Shown here in pieces: positions 1 through 8,238 of a DNA stretch of 31,086 bases. The position numbers and the translations under genes are program-made. How positions within the stretch are numbered: position 1 is the stretch's first letter; each line of letters starts with the position of its first letter. Location of the stretch: positions 1-31,086 of the forward strand of contig QPMI01000346.1 in assembly GCA_004431415.1 (NCBI GenBank), read 5' to 3'. Source of the DNA: Cyanophora paradoxa (Eukaryota; Glaucocystophyceae; Cyanophorales; Cyanophoraceae). The notes below the pieces were generated by a model. The model had not been told where the DNA came from. It was given only the letters and a program-made list of their open reading frames with translations, and made no database searches.

Positions 1-22
1 CCCCCCCCCCCCCCCCCCCCCC
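1..22. repeat. poly-C run at the window edge
   Basis: Twenty-two C residues in a row directly precede readable coding sequence of the AP2-like gene. Long C runs occur elsewhere here as intron pyrimidine tracts, so this may be the end of an intron. No AG acceptor is visible between the run and the coding sequence, so a contig edge or a mis-sequenced homopolymer is equally possible. Confidence 0.7.
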
Positions 23-23
23 G

Positions 24-3000
24 AACGCGCACCGCGCGCAGCTGTTCCTCGTCTCCTGCTGCAAGCGCGCCGAGGTGCCCCCGATCTTCCCGCCCCGCCC
101 CCTCGCCACCGAGCACGGAGCGGCAGGACACGGCCCGGTGGTATGATCGGTACATGATCGCCTGCTACGGACGCGACAAGGCGCGGGAGAAGGGCACCAA
201 CTTCGCCCCGGAGAGTGCGCCCGGCCCCGCCCCCGGCCCGCCGCGCGCCCGAGGCTCCCGGAGGCCATGCCCCCCCCAGGCTACGCGTGCGAGCAGTGGT
301 ACAAGGCGCTCTTCATCCACGAGCCGCCCGCCGAAGTGCGCGCGGGGTACCCCCCTCCGACTCGCCCGCCCTCCGACCCGCCTCGGGCGGCCGCCTTCAG
401 TACGGCGTGAACGACCCCGAGATCGACTTCGAGCGGGCGCGGAGCCGGCTGGCGCTGTGGATGGGGCAGCAGGGAGCGGGGCCGCCGGAGAAGCGGGCGC
501 GCTCGTCGACGCAGGAGGGCGGGGGCAGCGAGGGCGAGGGCGGCGACGACGAGGACGAGGAGTACGACGCGGACCACGGCGTCCAGGCCCGCCTCGCGCC
601 CCCGCCCCCCCTGCCCCCGCCCCGCACCCCCGGCAGGCGCCTCTCGAGCCGCCTCGTGCGCCGCGCAGTGGGTGCGGGGCGCCAGCGGTGCAGCCGTCTT
701 CCTGGCGATGGTCTGCTGGAGGGGCCAGCGGGTGCGGGCGCGCGTGCTGGGCCCCGCCCCCTCCGCCCCCGACGGGCCCCGCAGTTCTCGGCCTGGTGGA
801 AGGACGAAAAGGTGCCGGACGCCTCCGCGCAGATCCCCCCCAGACGCCCTCCTCAACGCCCCCTCCCCCGAAGGACGCCGCCCGCTGGCACGACCGCTTC
901 AGCATCGCCTGCTTCGGGCCGGCCGCCGCCGCCGCCCGCGGCCTCAACTTCGATGCCCGGCGTGCGACCCGCCCCTCCCCCGCGTGCGCCCCTCCTGCGC
1001 CCCGTCCGACGTACCCCTGCAGTGTACGAGGGGGAGGTGCGGGCGGGGCTCGCGCGCTGGGCACAGGGGCGGGGCGGGGCGGGGGCCGAGGGGTGCCGCA
1101 GGCGTGGTACAGGTCGCTGTTTCAGGAGAAGGGCCCGAAGGTGGCGCCCCGCCCCCCCTCGGAGGGAGGCGGCAGGGGCCGAAGCGGGGCCGGCAGGTGG
1201 GCGTCCACGACCCGTCGCCCCTCGGGGCCGGCGTGGGCCCGACCGGCGCCGCCCGCCTCAAAGCCTTCATGGCCTCGCACGGCGTGCCAGAGCCGGTGAG
1301 ATTCGAGCGTCCCCTTTCCCACTCGCCTCTCACACTCCGGGCAGGACGGGAGCCCCGAGGGGGTACCTAAGACCACTCCCAACGTGCAGACGGGCGCGCT
1401 CGCCCTCCCCTCCTGCCCTGTGCCCTCCGAGCGGGGCCGGCGCAGGGCGCATTTCCGTCCACGTCAAGTACCGCACCATCTTCGCCCAGGTCCGGCTCCC
1501 CAGGCGGCGGGATAGCGCAAGGGAGGGCGACGACGAGAGAACCCTTCGCGAGCGCAGGTCGGCTGGCGCGGCTCCCGCTTGAATCACACCGGCTGGGTCA
1601 ACGTCGACGTGCGCCCGTACCCCTCGGCCCAAAAGAGCGCGCACGGCCTTACTCGGACGCGCCCCGCGCGACGCAGAAGGCGGCGCGCTGGGTCGACCGC
1701 ATGGCCATCGCCTGCTGGGGCCCAGAGCTTGCTGAGGCTCGCCCCCTTGCTTTGCGCCCCGCACCCTGCTCCCCTCGAATCCCCTGATCCGTACCCCGCA
1801 GTGCCGCGGCCTGAACTTCCCCCTCGCCGGTTCGCGCGCGTAGCCCTCGCAAGCGGCCCCGCCCGCGGCGCGCTGAGCTCGGCGCGCCCGCCTCCCCTCA
1901 GACTACGAGGCCGAGTCTTTCTTCCGCGCCCTCTTCTCCGGCGCGCCTCCCCCAAAGGTGCGCCCCTGCAGAGGGGGGAGGAGGGGAGCAGGGAGGGAGG
2001 GAGGAGGGGTAGGGTTGTCGGGGGGAGGGGGCGTGAAGCGCGGGGCGGGGCGGGGGCAGGTCGGGTGGTACGACTCGAAGGCGGGGCGGGAGGACGCGAA
2101 GGCGGCCATGGCGCGCACGGACGCCTGGCTCGCCTCCTTCGGCCTCTCCGCGAAGGTCCGCCCCGCCGCCGGCCGCTGCTCCAGAGGCTGCGAGCCGTGC
2201 GCGACGGCCCGCGTGACCCCGCTGGGCGGCAGCAAACGGAGGGGGCGGCCGGCGGCGGCAAGAAGGAGCCCGGCCTCCTCCTCCCCTCTTCCTCCTCGCC
2301 CAGCAAGGCCGCCCCCGCCGCCCCCGCCGCCCCCGCCACCTCCTCGCCCGCCGCCCAGCCGCCTCGCGCTCCTCCCGCCCCCGCCGCCCCGCCGCCCGCC
2401 AGCTCTTCCGGCAAGACCACTCCATCCAAGTCCAAACCATCACCGCCGCGTGGGCCCCCGGCGCCCGCCCCCGCCCCAGCCCCCGCCCCCGTGCCCAGCC
2501 CCGCCGAGCCGGCGGCCTTGGCGGAGGCCCTCTGCCGCGGCTGCGGGCGGTACCTTCTCCACCACGAGAAGGCCAGCAGGCACTGCAGGCGCCCCCTCTC
2601 CCTCCTTGCCGACGGCATCTCGCGCTAACGCCCCCCGCAGCATGTGCCTCGCCAAGGAGTCGTTCAATCGGGCGGCCCCAGGGACCGCGCACCACACGGC
2701 CCCGCAGCAGTCCCAGCCGCCGCCGCCGCCGCCGCAGCAGCAGCAGCAGCAGCAGCAGGCTCAACAACAGCAGCAGCAGGCCCAGCCTCAGGCGCAGCAT
2801 CAGCCGCCGCATCCGCCGCCGCCGCCGCCGCAGCAGCAGCAGCAGCAGCAACCGCAGCAGTCGTCGGAGCCGCAGCTGATCGTGTTCACGCCGGCGGGCT
2901 ATTTCCCGCTGCTGCCGAGCGTGGTGCGGGGGGCGGTGGAGGCGGCGGGGGCGCCGTGGCGGCGGGGCGAGGGCTCCAAGGAGGCGGCCGCCCTCGCCGT

Positions 3001-3127
3001 CCTCTGCCTCCACTGCATGGGCGGCGGCGCCCTCTACGGCCAGGACCGCCTCCGCGGCTTCACCCAGGCCCCCTGCCCCGAGTGCAGCCCCCGCCCCCCC
3101 GCCCCGCCCCCCGTCGCCACCTCCTAG
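24..3127 (+). CDS. triple AP2/ERF-like module protein with Cys-rich, poly-Q C-terminus (5' partial)
   Basis: Probable DNA-binding regulator, 5' end outside the window. Exons by frame continuity: 24-74, 127-214, 280-335, 401-580, 669-731, 785-826, 874-961, 1023-1036, 1102-1140, 1197-1295, 1345-1362, (about 1390-1393, doubtful), 1446-1489, 1558-1608, 1677-1736, 1802-1829, 1902-1957, 2060-2155, 2233-2588, 2641-3127. Three copies of one unit appear. Each has an AP2 C-terminal half (AARW-DR--IAC-G ... LNF or TNF), a Y-x-x-E-x-(W/F)-(Y/F)-x-x-LF block, then a segment holding an Asp-rich or A/L-rich helix. Copies 2 and 3 show the WRG of the AP2 N-terminal half, and copy 3 has LNFPLADYEAE, close to the plant AP2-group TNFP-x-x-(N/D)YE. 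The tail has CxxC...HC-x-x-C, Gln/Pro runs, and CLHC...CPEC near the end, possibly a zinc ribbon. An acidic stretch lies near 520-575. Family assignment is good; target and function are unknown. Confidence 0.72.
2735..2758 (+). repeat. (CAG)8 coding microsatellite (poly-Gln)
   Basis: Eight perfect CAG codons lie inside the last exon of the AP2-like gene. They are followed by further CAA/CAG tracts up to about 2855, interleaved with Pro-coding CCG repeats. They encode the Q/P-rich linker between the two cysteine clusters. Confidence 0.9.
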
Positions 3128-3204
3128 CCCTCCACCTCCCCAGCCAGCTCCCGAGGCCCGCCTCCCGTCCGGTTCAGTTCAATTCGATGGAACGCTGTGG
3201 GGCG

Positions 3205-5428
3205 TCAGGGCGCCGGGGCGGCAGCGCCGGGCTCCGGGAGGGCGCAGGAGCGGGCCGGCTTGACCCACACGCGCTCGTCGGCGTGGGCAGGCGGCCGGTG
3301 CGGGGCCAGCTCGCCGCCGCGCCACTCGAGGAGCGGGGAGGAGGGCGCCGGCGCCCCGCCCTCGCTCTCGGGCTCAGGAGCGACGCGGTCGCGGCGGGCG
3401 AGGAGCTCGGGGGGGAGGCGGGAGAGGCGGGCCGAGAGGCGCGGGGCGTTGAGGCAGGCCCGCGAGCAGGTGCTCGCCGTCCGCGCCCGGCACCCCGCGC
3501 AGCACCGGTACATGCAGTTGCAGTCCACGTTCGCGCACTAGGGGCGGTTGAGTTAGTTTAGAGGGGGGATGGAAGAAGAGGGAGATGCGCTCGCCTGGGT
3601 CCAGTCGTCGGAGGGGGTGCGGCAGTGCAGGCAGACGCCCTTCTCGGCGGACGGCGCCGCCCGCGCCCGCGCCTCCGGATTGGCCTCGTAGAAGCTGGAA
3701 GGGGTACCCCTCCCGCGTCGGATCGAGTGGGGGGGGGGGAGGGGGGGGGGGGGGGGGCGGCGGAGGTACCTCGTGGGAGAGTCGAGGGGAGCCGCGGCGG
3801 CGGCGTTGGGCTCGTGGGGGGAGGGGGCGAGGGGCACCGTCAGCCTGCGAGCGGGGATCGAGTCGTGCCGGGTACGCAGCAAGCAGAATGGGAGGAGAAA
3901 ACAAGGGTGGTACCGGTCGTCGAAGACGTACAGCCGCCCCGTCCACTGAGCGTCCCCCTCCTGCGCCCCGTAGCTGCGCACCGGCGGCCTTCGAGCGCGG
4001 GGAGATGGGGAGGCGGCGGGGGGTACGAGGCGCACTTGATGATGCCGCCCTTCAGCTGGTGCACGTTGTCGAATCCCTGCGGGGGCAAGTTCAGGGAGAA
4101 GTCGGAAGAGCGTTACAGGGGGTACACCGCGCTCGCCTGCTGGCGGAGGTAGGCGGAGTAGATCTCGCAGCGAATACCCCCGGTGCAGCACATCAGCAGC
4201 TGATCCGAGCGCGTCGGGGCACGGAGGGGAAACAAAATGGCACAGGGGTAGGAGGGGGTACCTTGGTCTTGTCGGAGGTGAGCCTACCCCGGAGCTCGTC
4301 GAGGAACTCCGTCTCCTCGAACTCCTTAAAAGTGTCCAGCTCTGGGGGGTACATGGTCAGATTGGATCAGGGAAAGGCGCGGGGGCGAGACGGGGGTACC
4401 TGGCAGAATGACGGTGTTCTCCTTTGCGCTCACGAAATGGCCAATCTGCGGCGCAAGGGTACTCGGAACGGAGGAACTCAAGAAGACGCCGCGCGGGGAT
4501 TCGAGGCGCGGACCTTCCACTCGTACTCGTTGCGGACGTCGACGAGGACGAACTCCTCGTCGGGGTCCGCCAGGGTGCGCCGCCACTCCGCTGGCGTCAT
4601 GTAGTGTCCTGGGGGGTACAGGAGGCTCAGGGGGGGACGAGAGAGTGGAGGCTCCAATTGCAAGGGGTACGCGCACCGCGCTTGCTCATGTCGATCTTGT
4701 TGTCGAAGGTGCCCACGAGGCTCTGCAGTGCGGCGCAGGACCTGGTTAGAGGCGCTGGAGCAGTATTCAGGGGTAGGGGTCCGGCCTGGCCTTTTTCGTC
4801 TTGACGCTCACTGCGGCGAGGCGACGGGCCGGGACGCGGGCGGCGAGGCTTCAGCTCGGGGCGACGGGACGCGCAGGAGAGGATGTGCGTACTCTTGGGG
4901 AAGACGAAGGTCTCGGTGGGGTAGATGACGAAGGAGACGTCCTTGAAGCGCTCGTCGCCGCGGAGCCAGGCGGCGTACTCGTCCACGCTCGCGCGCCGCC
5001 CGCTGATCTGCCCGTTCATGCCGTACGTCGTGAAGTGGATGCGCCCGCGCAGCTCCTTCCCCTTCAGCCACTGCGGCGCGCGTCGGCCGCGGGAGGGGCC
5101 GCGCGCTTGAGCGCTCGAGCTGACGAACCGCCTTCTGCGCCGCGACCTCCGCCTGGGGATCCGGGAAGGCGCAGGAGAGGTTGTAGAACGTTGCAATAAC
5201 GAACTCCGAGGGGCCGGCCGAGTCCGAGGGGCCCGCCGCGACGGCGTCCCGAACCGCGGGGCCGCTCTGCTTGGCGGCGAGCTCGAGCCTCGAAACTGAA
5301 GAAGCGAGCTGCGTGCATGGGCAGGCGATCAGCGTCGCGTACGCGTGTGGACCTCTCGCGGCTGGGCGGCGCGCGGACCTGTCGCAACTGCAGCTGGCCA
5401 TGGCCCGCCAGGCCTTGACGCGGGCCAC
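3205..5428 (-). CDS. trhO: rhodanese-domain protein, TrhO (UPF0176)/TSTD2 family
   Basis: TrhO proteins hydroxylate uridine 34 of tRNA in bacteria; eukaryotic relatives such as TSTD2 are less well known. Exons in transcript order: 5428-5105, 5070-4893, 4810-4791, 4722-4677, 4608-4514, 4445-4400, 4341-4262, 4199-4137, 4076-4027, 3973-3914, 3844-3770, 3694-3595, 3537-3205; all phases close to give 489 aa. Family landmarks in order: the N-terminal FYNLSCAF block, GRIHFTTYGMNGQISG, FVFPK, the rhodanese start MTPAEW ... LVDVRNEYEW, GHFVSA, the active loop CCTGGIRCE (likely catalytic Cys268), AYLRQQGFDNVHQLKGGI, GRLYVFDDR, then a Cys-rich tail (CLHC ... CANVDCNC ... CCAGC) as in TSTD2 and plant homologues. 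The Met at 5428 is the first in frame; residues 1-70 have no family match and may target an organelle. It is convergent with the AP2 gene. Confidence 0.9.
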
Positions 5429-6166
5429 CTGGCCACTGGAGGCCGAACGCGCCGCCGAAGAAGGAGCGGCTGCCCCTGACTCTGTCTGAGAAGAAGGAGC
5501 TCCTGCTCGCGCTGGCGCTGGCCTGCCTTGAGCCCGTGCGCTCGAGCAGCGCGTTGCAGCATCTCGCTGCCCCGATCGCCAAGAACCGATTCGCCGCGGC
5601 TCCAGTTGTGCTCGCTGGAAGTGCTACGTATCCGTGCATCGGGGCGCGCGCGCCGCGTTCCTTCGTGCAGGATCAAATGTCCTCTCCCCGGAGTCGAACC
5701 CAGGGTGGGCTGAGACTCGGAATGACGCCGCCGATTTCGCGCCGCCGATTTCGCACCGTCCGTCGCGATCGAGGGCCGGCGCCTGGCGACGGCAGCGCTA
5801 CCGGTATAGCTCGCGCGCAACGGGGATGCCGAATCTCTCTTTCGATTAGAGTCTGCAGGCTCGCGTTCGAATTCAAGCTTAAGCTCTGCGCCTGATCATG
5901 ATCATGATCATGATCATGAGTACCGTAGACTCGGCTTGATCTGCGCCGTAGCTTGTGCGCGAAATTTGGTGCTGGTTTGGTACAGACTGAGGCCGGCTCG
6001 GGGCCCGGCACTCAGGGCTCCTAATATAACTGACGTTTCCGAACCGCGCAAGCGGCCGCGGGCTACCGAAGTTCGAGGCTGCCGCGGCGGCGCGCGGAGT
6101 GCATGCGCACTGCGGCACGATAGCGACGACGTCGAGTCGCCTCCGGATCCAGTCCTAGGCGCGGCC
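5429..6166. other. intergenic region with TGATCA tandem repeat
   Basis: These 738 bp separate two minus-strand genes: the 5' end of the rhodanese gene and the 3' end of the methyltransferase gene. I see no convincing coding segment on either strand. Local GC is lower toward 5820-6030. The stretch holds a (TGATCA)4.5 repeat and a short direct repeat of GATTTCGC-type units near 5733-5755. It probably contains the promoter of the rhodanese gene and the 3' UTR of the methyltransferase gene; no core element could be identified. Confidence 0.6.
5893..5919. repeat. (TGATCA)4.5 palindromic hexamer repeat
   Basis: Four full tandem copies of the self-complementary hexamer TGATCA plus a half copy. Every unit is its own reverse complement, so either strand can fold back. 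Further copies of the same word occur near 6387, 7303-7318, 8045 and 25614. Confidence 0.95.
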
Positions 6167-7702
6167 TCACTTGATGAACCACCTGTGCGGCCACGTGCAC
6201 GTCCGCTTGTCAACAGTACTAGCTATAGTACGGGCGCCCGGCGCGCGCAGCCAACGGGCGGTGGCCGGGGTTCGCACCAGGAGGGCCAGCCGACGCCGCC
6301 CGGGGAGCGCTCCTTCATGCACTCCGAGCAGTTCGGCGCGCACGTCGAGAGGCACTGCGCATGCGCGATCGCGAGCGCTCAGTTCCTGATCATGAAAATC
6401 GAATCAACAGATCCATGAAAGCCTTGAGAAAAACGCGCCTCGGTTGCGCGCACGACGCGCGGCAGCTTCTGCGCGAACGCGTCGACGGCCGATCGGACGC
6501 CGAACTCGCCGGCGTCGACGAGGCCGTCCACGTAGTCGTGGCCCGCGAAGAGCCCTCCCTTCTTCAACTTCGGATACCTGGCCCGCGCGCGTGCCAGTCG
6601 GCTGCATAGCCATGGCCATAGTAATTTAAACAAGATACGGATAATCGTGCGAAGAAAATTATACGCGAAATGGAATATTTTCACAGCGAGCAAAATGCAA
6701 ATCTAAATTAGGGGGGAAGGGATAGATATAGGCCTCTAGTTTCAGTTTCTCTGCGGTTTCGAAAGCGGGGTCGCGCACCAGGCGGCTAGGTCCTCGTCAA
6801 CGCCGGCGCGGTCGTGGCGCCCGTCGACGTACACGAAGTCCAGCGAGCCGTCCTCGAACTGCTTGGCGGCCTCGACGGAGAACTTGCGCACCGCCGCCAC
6901 GCGCGTCCCGAAGCGCGCCATGCGGGCCATCGCCGCCTGCTCGAATTCAAGCGCAAGGATCACGATCAGCGCAAAAAATCGAATGCACGTTGTAGATCTC
7001 GTTTTGCTTGGAGTCGTCCTTGTTCGCAGCGTCGACGTACAGCGTGTCGTCCTGGTGAGTCCACTGCGCAAAGTTGGCATGAAGGGCCTGGTGAATCCGG
7101 TCCTTCGCCCAAAGTACAGGCTATAGATTCGCTATGAAGGGCGCGAAATCGCACCGGGTCGACGAGGTAGAGCTTCTGGCCTTCCCTGAGAAGCGCGTCA
7201 GCTCAGGCAGTCGCTCAGCTCAGGCTCGAGAGGCACCAGGTACTGAGAATCATCTCTGCGTGGATTGCATATTGCACCCCGATCTCCACGCCCACGCCTG
7301 ATGCATGATCATGATCAATTGTGCACCGCAAAATTGCACCGAGGAGGAGCCGGCACGCCTTTGAGGCCCAGAACGTTCAAAGCCGCGCCGAAGCCCGCAC
7401 GACCCGAACTGAGCGCTGAAGAAAGAGTTTTCGAACCGCGTGAAATGCCGCAGTGCGGGAATGCGCTTAAGCGCACCGTTTGAGGAGAGCACGCGTCTAG
7501 CCGAAGCCTCCGCTTTCTCGGCCGCTTCCAGGCTCTCAAAAGAAGCATCGGTGTGAATGCTGCTCTTGTGCTCGATGCCCTCGATTTCGATGGGCGGGGC
7601 GACCTCCGCCGACGAGAAGGCGTTCGTCAGAAAAATGGCGGTGGCCGAGAGGAGCAGGAGCGCCACAACGGCCCGCGCGATCGCCTGCGACTGGGGCTTC
7701 AT
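6167..7702 (-). CDS. class I SAM-dependent methyltransferase (Methyltransf_24-like) with N-terminal membrane anchor
   Basis: Likely transfers a methyl group from S-adenosylmethionine to an unknown acceptor. Exons in transcript order: 7702-7477, about 7415-7338, 7297-7237, 7185-7155, 7063-6989, 6936-6779, 6577-6439, 6354-6278, 6182-6167. Phases close, but the second exon's donor is uncertain. Residues about 9-28 are a hydrophobic segment (AVVALLLLSATAIFLTNAF) right after a short basic start, a signal anchor or signal peptide. The fold follows: GVEIGVQ (SAM loop), LYLVDP (second acidic strand), LDFVYVDGRHD and KKGGLFAGHDY, then GEFGVRSAVDAFA, the usual order in this family. The end is Cys-rich (CLSTCAPNCSECMKE) and closes with WPSWWFIK. 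The anchor suggests action in the secretory path, for example on glycans or lipids; that is inference. It is divergent from the BTB gene. Confidence 0.82.
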
Positions 7703-7760
7703 TTCGCGATCGGAATTGCCGGCCGCCGCTTCTCAAATGCGCATGCGTCTCCTTGCCTTG

Positions 7761-7786
7761 CCCCCCCCCCCCCCCCCCCCCCCCCC
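7761..7786. repeat. 26-nt poly-C homopolymer
   Basis: Twenty-six uninterrupted C residues in the divergent spacer. The G-rich complement could form G-quadruplex structure. The exact length may be a sequencing estimate. Confidence 0.9.
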
Positions 7787-7815
7787 GGCCCCTTCTAGTT
7801 ATTCCTATAGCTAGC

Positions 7816-7832
7816 TATATATATATATATAT
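7816..7832. repeat. TA dinucleotide repeat in divergent promoter region
   Basis: Seventeen nt of alternating TA lie about 400 bp upstream of the BTB start codon and about 115 bp upstream of the methyltransferase start. It is an easily melted element in an otherwise GC-rich locus, and a possible promoter component. Confidence 0.75.
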
Positions 7833-8238
7833 CTTCTCTCCGATCCTCGATCCCCATCGATCATCTCTTCTGCATTTTCCCCTATATATTAAAATTTCTC
7901 CCCTGCAGCTGGCGTGGTTCGATCCGCGGCCTCTCTCAGTTGCAGTATCGCGAGCTCGCGCTCGAGTGCAGATATATATCGCGATCGATCCGGCCGGAGG
8001 CCACTCTCGTCAGCTCAGTGGCTTTGATTTCGTTGCAGTTAGTCATGATCAGGCCCCTCTCGTTAGCTTTCGTCTGCGTCGAGCGCTAGCTTGTTGCTCG
8101 CAGCTGGACTTCGACTTCTCGTCAGTTTTTCAAGTTTCTCGGCAGTTAGTTCTCGCGATCGACTCTCGCGCCCGGTCGGCGAGTTGCTTTTCTCGCGCAG
8201 CATCGAGCTCGCGTCGTATACGTATCCGCGGCCGCGCG

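Larger units (their letters stand above)
7703..8238. promoter_or_regulatory. shared 5' spacer between methyltransferase and BTB genes
   Basis: A 536-bp head-to-head spacer, unlike its surroundings in base composition. It holds 26 C in a row (7761-7786), a 17-nt TA repeat (7816-7832), and an AT-richer, pyrimidine-rich stretch up to about 7910. It probably carries promoters for both genes. The TA tract is TATA-like but too repetitive to call a core TATA box. An untranslated first exon of the BTB gene could lie here. Confidence 0.5.

Noticed and set aside
2644-3561. A 305-aa plus-strand frame overlapping the poly-Q exon and the 3' end of the rhodanese gene
   Set aside because: It is the alternate-frame reading of the CAG/CCG repeats (poly-Ala) and runs antisense into the well-supported rhodanese Cys-rich tail.
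5641-5830. tRNA-like gene on the minus strand (B-box-like GGGTTCGACTCC near 5692-5703 and a D-arm-like segment near 5800-5815)
   Set aside because: The T stem pairs only partly, no matching acceptor stem could be found, and the spacing between the two boxes is too long without a definable intron.
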